Shown here: positions 55,865 through 64,000 of the stretch, in pieces
Numbering within the stretch: the first letter of the stretch is position 1
Layout: each line of letters starts with the position of its first letter
DNA from: JADGRB01 sp036267635
GTDB taxonomy: Bacteria > Myxococcota_A > Polyangia > Fen-1088
Direction of reading: 5' to 3'
Assembly: GCA_036267635.1 (NCBI GenBank)
Contig: DATAVR010000070.1
Span: 1 to 64,000 of the forward strand
DNA: 64,000 bases
Position numbers and translations under genes: made by a program
The notes under the pieces: generated by a model
Databases searched by the model: none
Told to the model about the DNA's origin: nothing
What the model saw: only the letters and a program-made list of their open reading frames with translations

Positions 55865-57412
55865 TCAGTGAATCGAGGGCTCGAGGACGCCGTCCTCGTC
55901 GTTGGCGGCGGGACGCTGGGCAGCGGCGGCGGCAGCGGTTGGCCGCGCCCGGTGGGAACGCGCGACCGGCGGCGTTCGCTCTCCGGTCGAGCCGCCGGCG
56001 CCCTCGACCGTCGCGGGCTCGATGTCCGCGTGGCGCAACGTCGCGAAAAGCGGCGACGGAAGGTTGGGGACGACGTACATCGTCTTCGGCTCGTACCCCT
56101 GCTTCTTGAACTGGAACTCGACGGCCGAGTCGCTGTAGGCAACCTCGATCGACAGCGGCGTCAGCCCCAGCGTCTTGCCGTCGGCGCGCACGACGACCGC
56201 TCCGTCCGGATCGGAGTTGAAGTTCACCCGGATGGTCGCCGGATGGAGCGGCTGGCTGGCCGAGGGCAGCGGGCGGTGCGTGTCCCTTCGTCCGGAGACC
56301 GCGAAGACGATGGCCACCGTCGCGGAGGCGAGGCCGAGCACCAGCACGAGGCGGCTCCCGTGCTTGGTCCGGATGATGTTGTCGATGTTCTCGATCAGCT
56401 CGCCCCGACCCGACGGCGTGCCGCCGGTCGGCGGTGGGGTGAGGATCTGCGAGGGGTGCCCGAGCGCGGAGCGCGCCTCGAGCTCGGCGCGGGCCATCGG
56501 CGCCGCGGCGCGGGCGATCCCCGAGAGATCGTCGGGGATGCCGACGTCCGGCGCCGAGCTGGCGTAGCGCTCGGGATCGAGCAGCGCCTCGCCCAGGTCG
56601 GACATCGTCTGGAAACGCTGGTCGCGATCCTTGGCCAGCACGCGATACATGATCGCGTCCATGAACTCGGGCAGATCGGGGACGACGCTGCGGACCGACG
56701 GCGGCGGCATCGTCACGTGCTTGACGATGATCTCGCCGTACCCCTCGCCGCCGAACGGGACCTTGCCGGTCAACATCTCGAAGATCAGGACGCCGAGCGA
56801 GTAGATGTCGGCCCGGTAGTCGATCTCGGTCTTCCCCTCGCACTGCTCGGGGGACATGTAGTACGGCGTGCCCATCACCGAGCCGGTGCGGGTCTTGTGG
56901 GTCACTTTCTGATCGCTCTGTGTCAGCTTTGCCAAGCCGAAATCGAGCACCTTGACGAACTCGTGGTTCGCGCCGCGGTGACAAAGGAAGATGTTCTCCG
57001 GTTTGAGGTCGCGGTGGATGATCCCCTGCTGGTGCGAGGCGTTGAGCGCGTCGGCGATCTGGGCGCCGATCGACATCGCCTGTCCCAGGGGAATTCGCTT
57101 CTCCCGCTTGAGGCGGTCGGACAGCGACTCGCCCTGCAGGTACTCCATCACGAAGTAGAATTCGCCCTCCGACGTGTTGCCGAAGTCGGCGATGTCCACG
57201 ATGTGCTCGTGTCCGATCTGGTTGACCGCCTTGGCCTCGGTGATGAAGCGCGACACCACGTCGGAGTTCTTCGAGAGCTCCGGGTGGATCGCCTTCATGG
57301 CGACCTTCTTGCCGATGACCGGGTGCTCCGCCAGATACACCACCCCCATGCCCCCCTCTCCGAGCTTGGCGGTAATTTTGTAGTTCCCGATCGTATGCCC
57401 GATATCGATCAT
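55865..57412 (-). CDS. Ser/Thr protein kinase with external PEGA domain
   Basis: 515 residues. Canonical kinase domain (about 11-270): GEGGMGVVY, K of VAMKAI, HRDLKPENIF, LDFGLA and GTPYYMSPEQ. A juxtamembrane linker leads to one membrane helix (about 347-367) and a PEGA module (about 385-455, DPDGAVVVRADGKTLGLTPLSIEV). The end is Pro/Ala-rich. An active sensor kinase; its substrates may include FHA partners such as the adjacent diguanylate cyclase. Confidence 0.94.
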   Translation of the reverse strand: MIDIGHTIGNYKITAKLGEGGMGVVYLAEHPVIGKKVAMKAIHPELSKNSDVVSRFITEAKAVNQIGHEHIVDIADFGNTSEGEFYFVMEYLQGESLSDRLKREKRIPLGQAMSIGAQIADALNASHQQGIIHRDLKPENIFLCHRGANHEFVKVLDFGLAKLTQSDQKVTHKTRTGSVMGTPYYMSPEQCEGKTEIDYRADIYSLGVLIFEMLTGKVPFGGEGYGEIIVKHVTMPPPSVRSVVPDLPEFMDAIMYRVLAKDRDQRFQTMSDLGEALLDPERYASSAPDVGIPDDLSGIARAAAPMARAELEARSALGHPSQILTPPPTGGTPSGRGELIENIDNIIRTKHGSRLVLVLGLASATVAIVFAVSGRRDTHRPLPSASQPLHPATIRVNFNSDPDGAVVVRADGKTLGLTPLSIEVAYSDSAVEFQFKKQGYEPKTMYVVPNLPSPLFATLRHADIEPATVEGAGGSTGERTPPVARSHRARPTAAAAAAQRPAANDEDGVLEPSIH

Positions 57413-57500
57413 GAAGCCGGGGGCTAAGCCTCCAGTTTATAGCTGAACTGTATAGTGCCGCACGAATATAACGTACGAGAAGCCAAACGTTTCCCGGCGG

Positions 57501-58358
57501 TCAGCCGAAAAGGATCGACCGTCGCTGAACGAGCAAGTCGGCGATCATTCCGTCGATACCGGTCCGGACCGCCTCGGCGACGCGTGTCGTTCCCGCGCTG
57601 TCGCCAGCCGCCGGGGGGGCGATGGGCGGGCCTATCTGGATCGTCCATTTGGTCGGTACGGGGAGCAGGCCCAACGGCCCAAGCCATGGAAACGTTGGCG
57701 TTATCGGGATGTAAGGCAGGCCCAACGGTTCGGCAAGGGAGGTGATCTTCCCGATGACGGGGTGGATTTCTTCAGCACCGACGATGGCCACGGGCAGGAG
57801 CGGGACCTGGGCTTCGCTGGCCAGACGAACGAAGCCGCCCCGGCCAAAACGGGCCATGCGGTAACGCTCGCGGTACAGCTTGCCGACCCCCTTCAGACCC
57901 TCCGGAAACACCGCAATGAGCTCGCCCGCGGAGAGCAGCGGCAACGCCGTCTCCCGCGACGCCCGGACGCCGCCGATGCGCGCCACGACGTTGGCCATCC
58001 AGCCCTGGCGAAAGGCGAAGTTCGCCACCAGCGGACGCACCCGCCGGTGGCTCGGGTGGTCGCGGTGGATGCCGTGCAGGAGGAGCGCGCCGTCGTAGGG
58101 GATGCCGCCCGAGTGGTTGCCGACCAGCATGGCCGCGCCCGACGCGGGCACGTTCTCGATCCCGAGGAGGCGGACGCGGAAATAGCGCGACCAGAGAAAC
58201 TCGAGCAGCGGCGCGGTACGTTCGAGAAAGGTCGGATCGTGGCCGCCGTCCGGCTGCTCGGCGGCCCTCTGGGGCGCCGGCCCGTAGGCGGATCGGATCG
58301 CCTCCATCACGGCGCCCAGCGCCGACTTGATCGTCGCGTCAGATCCGGCAGTCGCCAC
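57501..58358 (-). CDS. Lysophospholipid acyltransferase family protein
   Basis: 285 residues from GTG 58358, which overlaps the end of the pseudouridine synthase gene by 20 bases. The catalytic motif NHSGGIPYD and the later FPEGLKGVGK fit the MGAT/DGAT-like branch of glycerophosphate acyltransferases. It should acylate a lysophospholipid or monoacylglycerol at the inner membrane. Last gene of the PilT-like/alaS/RluA operon. Confidence 0.87.
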   Translation of the reverse strand: MATAGSDATIKSALGAVMEAIRSAYGPAPQRAAEQPDGGHDPTFLERTAPLLEFLWSRYFRVRLLGIENVPASGAAMLVGNHSGGIPYDGALLLHGIHRDHPSHRRVRPLVANFAFRQGWMANVVARIGGVRASRETALPLLSAGELIAVFPEGLKGVGKLYRERYRMARFGRGGFVRLASEAQVPLLPVAIVGAEEIHPVIGKITSLAEPLGLPYIPITPTFPWLGPLGLLPVPTKWTIQIGPPIAPPAAGDSAGTTRVAEAVRTGIDGMIADLLVQRRSILFG

Positions 58359-59331
58359 GCGCGCCTCCCAGAGATTCGATCACCGCCATGAAGTCCTCGG
58401 GCGGCTCGGCGCGCAGGTCGATCGGCGCGCCGGTGACGGGGTGCGGGAGGCCGAGCAGAGCCGCGTGCAGCATGAGGCGCGGCGCGGGGAGCGGCTGACG
58501 GCCCTCGCGCAAGAGATCGCGGATGTAGACGGTCTCGCCGACGAGCGGATGGCCGCGCTCGGAAAGGTGGATGCGGATCTGATGCGTTCGTCCGGTCTCG
58601 AGTCGCACGCGACAGAGTGTAGCGACGATCGGGCCGATCGGCCCCCCTCGCGCCGCCGATTTGCGGGGGTAACGCCGGAGCGGCTCGACGTAGGTGATCG
58701 CCAGCTGACCTTCGCCCGGTCGATGGGTCGAGCCGCGGATGCCGTCGCCGCGATCGGCGATGAGCTGCGATTCGATCCGCACCGGCGCCGCGATCTCCCC
58801 CTCGGCGACGGCCAGGTAGGCGCGGGCGGCGGTGTGCTTCTGGAAGACCTCGTGGAGCGCGCGTTCGGCGAGCCGCGTCTTGGCGAAGGCGAGAAGGCCC
58901 GAGGTGTCCTTGTCGATTCGGTGCACCGTGTAGAGCGGCGTCGCGGTGGCGCGCTTGCCGGCCCGTTTCCACGCCGCGCGGATGAGATCGAGCGCGGTGC
59001 CGGTCTCCTTCCGCTCGTAGGGGACGCTGGTGATCCCCGAGGGCTTTTCGATTATCACGAGGTGCGCGTCCTCCCAGACGATGCGAAATCCCGCCGGGAC
59101 GGTCAGCGGCTTGGGCGCGTTGGGATGGATCTCGATCTGCTGGCCGGTCTGCACGCGGAGGGCGGGATCGAGCGCCCGCTCGCCGTCGAGCCTCACCTTG
59201 CCGGTCGAGCAGAGGGCCCGCACCTCGGTCCAGCTCTTACCGGCCAGGCGCCGCCGCAGCGCCGCGGCGAGTGTCACGTTGGCGTCCTCGGCGTCGAGCG
59301 TGAACGCGCTTTCGGGTGACCGTTCAACCAC
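58339..59331 (-). CDS. RluA-family pseudouridine synthase
   Basis: 330 residues from GTG 59331, overlapping the alaS stop by eight bases. An N-terminal S4-like segment (about 20-75) precedes the catalytic HRIDKDTSGLL with its nucleophilic Asp, and RTHQIRIHL. Family members place pseudouridine in rRNA or tRNA; the target cannot be named (RluC/RluD-type architecture). Confidence 0.9.
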   Translation of the reverse strand: MVERSPESAFTLDAEDANVTLAAALRRRLAGKSWTEVRALCSTGKVRLDGERALDPALRVQTGQQIEIHPNAPKPLTVPAGFRIVWEDAHLVIIEKPSGITSVPYERKETGTALDLIRAAWKRAGKRATATPLYTVHRIDKDTSGLLAFAKTRLAERALHEVFQKHTAARAYLAVAEGEIAAPVRIESQLIADRGDGIRGSTHRPGEGQLAITYVEPLRRYPRKSAARGGPIGPIVATLCRVRLETGRTHQIRIHLSERGHPLVGETVYIRDLLREGRQPLPAPRLMLHAALLGLPHPVTGAPIDLRAEPPEDFMAVIESLGGARGDCRI

Positions 59332-61975
59332 GGACGAGATCGAACACTTTCGCCAGCGCCGCGTCGAGCGCGGCGGGCTCGGAGCCGCCCCCTTGCGCCA
59401 TGTCGGGCCGGCCGCCCCCTTTGCCGCCGACGGCCTTCGCCACCTCGCCGACGATCTTGCCGGCGTGGTGCTTGCCGACCAGATCGGGCGAGACCATCGA
59501 GACGAGCGCGATTTTGTCCCCTTCGACGCCGGCCAGGACGATGACCGCCGACCCGAGCTTGTCGCGCAGCTGGTCGACGACCTCGCGCAGCGCCTTCGGA
59601 TCGGCGACGTCGGCGCGGGCGGCGAGCACGCGGACGCCGTTGACGTCGCGCGCCTCCGCGGCGAGATCGCGTCCGCCGCCCGAGGCGAGCTTGCGGCGCA
59701 ATTTCTCCAGCTCCTTCTCCAGCGCCCGCTGGTCGGCCTGCAGCTTGGTGATTCGCGCGGCGACCTCGAACTCGCCGGCGCGCAGCAGGCGCCCCGATTC
59801 CAGCAGCTCGCCCTCCATCTTGCGCACGTAGGCGAGCGCGCCCGCGCCGGTGGCGGCCTCGACGCGCCGGACCCCCTGCGCGACGCCGGTCTCCTCGGTC
59901 AGCTTGAAGAAGGCGATGTCTCCGGTGCGCGCGACGTGGGTGCCGCCGCAGAACTCCTTCGAATCGCCCATCGTCACCACGCGCACCGTGTCGCCGTACT
60001 TTTCGCCGAAGAAGGCGATGGCGCCGGCCTGCCTGGCGTCGGCGATCGCCAGCACGGCGGTGTCGGTGGCGACGTTCTGGCGGACGCGGGCGTTCACCAG
60101 GTCTTCGACCTCCTGCTTCTCTTTTTCGGTCAAGGGTGCGGTGTGCGAAAAATCGAACCGCAGGCGGTCGGGCGCCACCAGCGAGCCTTTTTGCGTCACG
60201 TGGGTCCCGAGCACGTGGCGGAGCGCCCAGTGCAGGAGGTGCGTCGCCGAGTGGTTGCGGCGGATGTCGTCGCGGCGCTCGACGTCGACGGCGAGAGTGA
60301 CCTCGTCTCCGACGCGCAGCTCGCCGCTCTCGACCTCGGCGAAGTGGACCCAGAGCGTCGAGACCGGCCGCTTGCAGTCGCGCACCGCGAGGCGCGCCTC
60401 TGGCGAAGCGATCGTCCCCGCGTCGCCCATCTGCCCACCCTGCTCGCCGTAAAACGGTGTCTCGGCGACGATCACCGCGACGTCCTTGGAAAATGGCCCG
60501 ACCACCTCGACCTCTTTCCCCTCGGCCAGCAGCGCCACCACCTTGGACGAGGCGGAGGTCTGTTCGTAGCCGAGGAACTTCGTGGGCCCGACGCGGTCGG
60601 CGATCTGCTGGAACACGGCCGCCACCGCCACCTCGCCGGAGCCCTGGAACTCGCTGCGCCGGCGCTGCTCGCTCATCGCCATCTCGAAGCCGGCCTCGTC
60701 GAGCGAATAGTGGTGCTGCTCGGCGATCACCCGCGTCAGATCGAGCGGGAACCCGTAGGTGTCGTAGAGCATGAAGGCCACCGCGCCGGGGATCTGCTTG
60801 ATCCCGCCGCCGGTCGCAAAGACCTTCTCGTCGAGCAGCCGCACGCCGCGTTCGAGCGTCTCGCGGAAGCGGATCTCTTCCTCGCGGGTGATCTTGGCGA
60901 TGAGGCTCGCGCGCTCGGCCAGCTCGGGATAGACGCCGCCCATCTTGCCGACCACGTCGGCCGCCAGCGCGTCGAGGAACGGCTCTTTGATCCCCAGCAG
61001 CCAGCCGTGATAGACGGCGCGCCGCATGATCCGGCGCAGCACGTACTCGCGGCCGGTCTTGTCGGGGAAGACGCCGTCGGCGATGAGGAAGGCCGCCGCG
61101 CGGGCGTGGTCGGCGATGGCCCGCAGCGAGACGCTCTGACCCTGGTAGTCGTCGGCGACGAACCTCTTCTTCGAGCGATCGGCCACGCGATCGATGAGCG
61201 GGCGCAGGAGGTCCGTCTCGTAATTGGACCGTACGCCCTGCAGCACGGCGCAGAGGCGCTCGAGCCCCATGCCGGTGTCGACCGATGGCTTCGGCAGCGG
61301 GCGGCGATCGCCGGGGGCCACCTGCTCGAACTGCATGAAGACCAGGTTCCAGATCTCGACCCAGCGGTCGCAGTCGCAGGCCGGGCCCTGGCAGTGGCCG
61401 CCCGCCGTCTCGACCGCGCAATGAATTTCGGCGCCTTGCAGGTAGTGGATCTCGCTGCAGGGGCCGCAGGGGCCGGTCTCGCCCATGGCCCAGAAGTTGT
61501 CCTTGTCGCCGAGGCCGATGACCCGATCGTCGCCGACGCCCGCGATCTTCTTCCAGAGCAGGCGCGCCTCGTCGTCGGACTCGTGAACGGTGTAGACCAG
61601 CCGCTCGGGCTTGATGGCGTAGGTCTTGGTCAAGAGCTCGTGGGCGAAGGCGATGGCGTCGGGCTTGAAGTAGTCGCCGAACGAGAAGTTCCCCAGCATC
61701 TCGAAGAAGGTCTGGTGGCGGGCGGTGCGGCCGACGTTCTCCAGATCGTTGTGCTTGCCGCCGGCGCGCACGCACTTCTGCGAGCTGGTGGCGCGCGAGA
61801 AGGTCGTCTTCGCTTTGCCGGTGAAGAAGTCCTTGAACTGGTTCATCCCGGCGTTGGTGAACAGCAACGTCGGATCGTTCTGCGGGACCAGCGACGCGCT
61901 CGGCGTCTCCCGGTGACCGCGCTCGGCGAAGTAGTCGAGAAAGGCGCGGCGCGCGTCGAGCGAAAGTGAGGGCAT
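59324..61975 (-). CDS. alaS: Alanyl-tRNA synthetase
   Basis: ATG 61975 gives 883 residues, the usual length. Class II core with FTNAGMNQFKDFF and RTARHQTFFEMLGNFSFGDYFK, the editing domain with NHSATHLLHWALR and the CGGTHVARTGD zinc/editing motif, and the C-Ala region (KEFC...DINGV). Charges tRNA-Ala and clears mischarged Ser/Gly. First essential gene of the operon with the pseudouridine synthase and acyltransferase. Confidence 0.97.
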   Translation of the reverse strand: MPSLSLDARRAFLDYFAERGHRETPSASLVPQNDPTLLFTNAGMNQFKDFFTGKAKTTFSRATSSQKCVRAGGKHNDLENVGRTARHQTFFEMLGNFSFGDYFKPDAIAFAHELLTKTYAIKPERLVYTVHESDDEARLLWKKIAGVGDDRVIGLGDKDNFWAMGETGPCGPCSEIHYLQGAEIHCAVETAGGHCQGPACDCDRWVEIWNLVFMQFEQVAPGDRRPLPKPSVDTGMGLERLCAVLQGVRSNYETDLLRPLIDRVADRSKKRFVADDYQGQSVSLRAIADHARAAAFLIADGVFPDKTGREYVLRRIMRRAVYHGWLLGIKEPFLDALAADVVGKMGGVYPELAERASLIAKITREEEIRFRETLERGVRLLDEKVFATGGGIKQIPGAVAFMLYDTYGFPLDLTRVIAEQHHYSLDEAGFEMAMSEQRRRSEFQGSGEVAVAAVFQQIADRVGPTKFLGYEQTSASSKVVALLAEGKEVEVVGPFSKDVAVIVAETPFYGEQGGQMGDAGTIASPEARLAVRDCKRPVSTLWVHFAEVESGELRVGDEVTLAVDVERRDDIRRNHSATHLLHWALRHVLGTHVTQKGSLVAPDRLRFDFSHTAPLTEKEKQEVEDLVNARVRQNVATDTAVLAIADARQAGAIAFFGEKYGDTVRVVTMGDSKEFCGGTHVARTGDIAFFKLTEETGVAQGVRRVEAATGAGALAYVRKMEGELLESGRLLRAGEFEVAARITKLQADQRALEKELEKLRRKLASGGGRDLAAEARDVNGVRVLAARADVADPKALREVVDQLRDKLGSAVIVLAGVEGDKIALVSMVSPDLVGKHHAGKIVGEVAKAVGGKGGGRPDMAQGGGSEPAALDAALAKVFDLVRG

Positions 61976-62062
61976 GGCGGAGCGAAGACTAGGAGGGCGT
62001 TGCCGCAAAGGCAACGGCGAGCGAAGCGAGCCATGCCCGACGACGTGCCGCCCGGAGGCGGC

Positions 62063-63085
62063 CTAATCGCCCGCGGCGTCGTCCTCAACCGCTGCCGGCG
62101 ATTCGTTCCCCCGCCGCTTCTTCGACGGCTCGGCCGGTGGCTCGAACGCCAGGCTCCCCGGAAGCTCGGGCGCGCCCGGCGGGACGGTCTCGTCGCCGAG
62201 GCGCGCCCGCGCTTCCGGGCCGACGCGCAGGAGCGTCCCGGCCGGCCTGCGTCCCTTGCCGCCCGCCGCGGAGACCAGACGCTGGACGATCACCCCTTGC
62301 AGGGCCGCCGCGACGCGTGCGCGCGACACAGACGCGTCGTCCTCGCCGGGCGCGGTCAGCCGCTGGACGACCTGGCCGACATCCGTCGCGACCATCCCGG
62401 CCAGCACCAGTCGGCCGTTCTCCGCGGCCTCGATCGCCAGCCGCCCGGCGTCGGGGTCGCCGAGATCGCCGACGACCAGCAGATCGACATCCTGCCGGCT
62501 CACCGCCCGCAGCGCCGCCGCCGTCGATGGAACGTCCGTCCCGACCTCGCGCTGGACGACCACCCCGCGTCGGTCCTTCAACAAATATTCGACCGGGTCT
62601 TCGATCGTCAGGACGCGGCAGGGGCGCCGCGCGGTGAGATCGTCGATCAGCGCCGCCAGGGTGGTGGTCTTCCCCTGTCCGGGGCCGGCGGCGACGATGA
62701 CCAGCCCCGCGCCCGGTTCGGTCAGCTGGCGCACCTCGACGGGCAACCCGAGCGTGTCGAGGGCTGGGACCTCGGGCGGGATCAGCCGGAGCGCCAGGCT
62801 GAGGCCGCCCCGATGGTGAAAAAGATGGGCGCGCTGCCGCCCCCCGTTGCTGGTCGCCAGCGCGACGACCACGTCACCCGTGCGCTCCAGGGTCTCGCGC
62901 CGGCGGTCGTTCAGCAGGGAGAGCCCCAGGCTATGGAGGAATTCGCGCGACAGAGGCGGAACGTCGCTGAGGGTCCGCAGCTCGCCCGCGATCCGGAGGA
63001 TCGGCGCCAGCCCCGGCTTCAGGTGAACGTCAGAGGCGCCCAGCCGGCGCGCCGCCAACAGCGCTCTATCGAAGAAGGAATCCAT
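62063..63085 (-). CDS. PilT-like ATPase with altered Walker B and His box
   Basis: ATG 63085 (GAGG upstream) gives 340 residues. The N-terminus ASDVHLKPGLAPILRIAGEL and Walker A AGPGQGKTTTL (about 132-140) place it in the PilT/PilU type II/IV secretion ATPase family. Walker B reads DLLVVGDLGDPD with Asp for the usual Glu, and the His-box equivalent is GMVATDV instead of a G-x-LHT motif. It is probably slow or inactive as a motor, or a regulator of a true PilT. A Lys/Arg tail ends it. Oddly linked to alaS. Confidence 0.85.
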   Translation of the reverse strand: MDSFFDRALLAARRLGASDVHLKPGLAPILRIAGELRTLSDVPPLSREFLHSLGLSLLNDRRRETLERTGDVVVALATSNGGRQRAHLFHHRGGLSLALRLIPPEVPALDTLGLPVEVRQLTEPGAGLVIVAAGPGQGKTTTLAALIDDLTARRPCRVLTIEDPVEYLLKDRRGVVVQREVGTDVPSTAAALRAVSRQDVDLLVVGDLGDPDAGRLAIEAAENGRLVLAGMVATDVGQVVQRLTAPGEDDASVSRARVAAALQGVIVQRLVSAAGGKGRRPAGTLLRVGPEARARLGDETVPPGAPELPGSLAFEPPAEPSKKRRGNESPAAVEDDAAGD

Positions 63086-63186
63086 GTCCGAGGCCCTCGC
63101 GATGCCCAAGCCTCCCCAAGACTACCAGCTCGCGCGCCTGCTTCGCTTGATGCCTGACCGAGGGGCAGGTTAAGTTGTCTGTAACC

Positions 63187-64000
63187 GTGGCCAACCAACC
63201 CGCCGCCGCCGGGCAGGAGATCCTGGTCGTCGACGCCGACGAACAGGTCGTCAAGGGCCTCGACCGATTGTTGACGAAGGTCGGACTCATCGTCACCGGC
63301 ACGCACGATCCGGTTCGGGCGCGCGACCAGCTGCTCAATAAATTTTTCGCCGTCGCGCTGGTCGACGCCGACACGCCGACGCCGGGCGGTGGCATCGAGC
63401 TCCTGCAGTTCGCGCGCGACAAGTCGCCGCTCACCTCGGTGGTCATCATGACGGCGCGCAAGTCCTACGAGACGGCCGTCAAGGCGTTCCGCGCGGGTGC
63501 GGCCGACGTCGTGCTCAAGGAGCCGGACGTCGTCCCCTACCTGCGCGAGCGGGTCGTCGAAGCGGCTGGCGACATCAAGGCGACCGCCGATCGCAACAGC
63601 TTGCTGGAAGAGGTCGCCGAGACGCACGAGGAGTTCCTGCGCCGGCTGCGCGAGGTCTCGCACGAGCTGCTCGATCTCGAGGACCGCGCCTCCGGACGGA
63701 CGGCGGACGACTCGGCGGCGCCGGCGATGGTGAGCGTGGTTGTCGTCGACGACGATCCGGCGGCGATCGAAAAGCTGGAGCAGGTGCTGACGGCGGCGCA
63801 GGGATGGCAGTTCCGGGCCGCGCTCTCCGGCGGCGAGGCGCTCGACGTGGTGACCCAGACGCGCCCGCAGATCGTGATCGTCAAAGAGGACCTGCCCGAT
63901 CTTCCGGGGAGCATGGTGGTCAACACCGTCAAGGCGAGCGCCCCCGACGTCCTCACGCTGCTCTACAGCCCGCCCGGCAAGAGCGGCCGCACCGGCGAGG
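63187..64000 (+). CDS. Tandem response-regulator protein, 5' part
   Basis: The frame from GTG 63187 (TTG 63175 is possible) runs off the window with 271 residues visible. Receiver 1 (about 9-130) has EILVVDADEQ, the phospho-acceptor region ALVDADTPTPGG, a conserved T in VVIMTARK and the Lys of VVLKEP. A coiled-coil-like linker follows. Receiver 2 (about 185-271+) has VVVVDDDPAAIEKL but IVIVKEDLPDLPG, with Lys in place of the phospho-Asp, so it is likely a pseudo-receiver. The output domain lies beyond the window. Confidence 0.88.
   Translation, partial: MANQPAAAGQEILVVDADEQVVKGLDRLLTKVGLIVTGTHDPVRARDQLLNKFFAVALVDADTPTPGGGIELLQFARDKSPLTSVVIMTARKSYETAVKAFRAGAADVVLKEPDVVPYLRERVVEAAGDIKATADRNSLLEEVAETHEEFLRRLREVSHELLDLEDRASGRTADDSAAPAMVSVVVVDDDPAAIEKLEQVLTAAQGWQFRAALSGGEALDVVTQTRPQIVIVKEDLPDLPGSMVVNTVKASAPDVLTLLYSPPGKSGRTGE

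Noticed and set aside
59030..61969. 979-codon frame antisense to alaS
   Set aside because: Antisense shadow; alaS motifs are complete on the other strand.

Overview
The window is GC-rich throughout (around 70 % by eye) and densely packed, with many GTG starts and 1-4 base stop/start overlaps. Three large Ser/Thr protein kinases, two secreted proteins ending in MYXO-CTERM-like tails, PEGA-domain lipoproteins, an FHA-GGDEF protein, a histone-H1-like basic protein and several TPR proteins point to a member of the Myxococcota (deltaproteobacterial lineage), probably a soil or environmental form. This is an inference from gene content; no rRNA is present. I see no insertion sequence, prophage or CRISPR array, so this looks like ordinary chromosome.

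Left end (1-8 kb): the 3' end of a putative zinc metallopeptidase, tRNA-Leu(GAG) with a clear promoter and terminator, a small Cys-rich lipoprotein, a TPR-like membrane protein, a translationally coupled haem-binding protein/zinc alcohol dehydrogenase pair, and two sensor histidine kinases (PAS-HisKA-HATPase-REC and PAS-GAF-HisKA-HATPase).

Envelope cluster (7.3-17.4 kb): PAP2 phosphatase, GT4 glycosyltransferase, GT39/PMT-like glycosyltransferase, a second GT-C-like membrane protein, an MMPL/RND transporter, a possible small ORF, a CDP-alcohol phosphatidyltransferase and a YbhN/LPG-synthase-TM protein. Most are joined by ATGA or GTGA overlaps or spaced by only a few bases. Together they look like a pathway that makes, glycosylates and moves a phospholipid-linked sugar across the inner membrane. 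It is the best candidate here for an undescribed system.

Signalling and surface region (17.4-32.5 kb): a 1611-residue SIR2-like/TPR protein whose SIR2 domain has lost the catalytic Asn, a divergent TPR Ser/Thr kinase, a second kinase in an operon with a beta-helix lipoprotein and a membrane protein, then a two-gene operon of MYXO-CTERM-tailed secreted proteins, one being an M11-like metallopeptidase with an unusual QExxH site.

Middle (32.5-48 kb): CNNM/CorC-type membrane protein, GT-C-like membrane protein, histone-H1-like protein, methyltransferase, queC, pcnB, a single-pass protein with a repeated RGTxxGxS motif, a GshB-like ATP-grasp protein, an acidic protein, glnD, a TPR protein and guaB. 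Two perfect palindromes in the window share the core CCGCACGTGCGG.

Right end (48-64 kb): guaA, an LPP20-like/FlgT-like/PEGA trio of envelope proteins, an AMP-ligase-like protein lacking its C-terminal lysine segment, a transpeptidase, an FHA-GGDEF diguanylate cyclase, a PEGA Ser/Thr kinase, an operon of a degenerate PilT-like ATPase, alaS, an RluA-type pseudouridine synthase and an acyltransferase, and a tandem-receiver protein cut by the window end.
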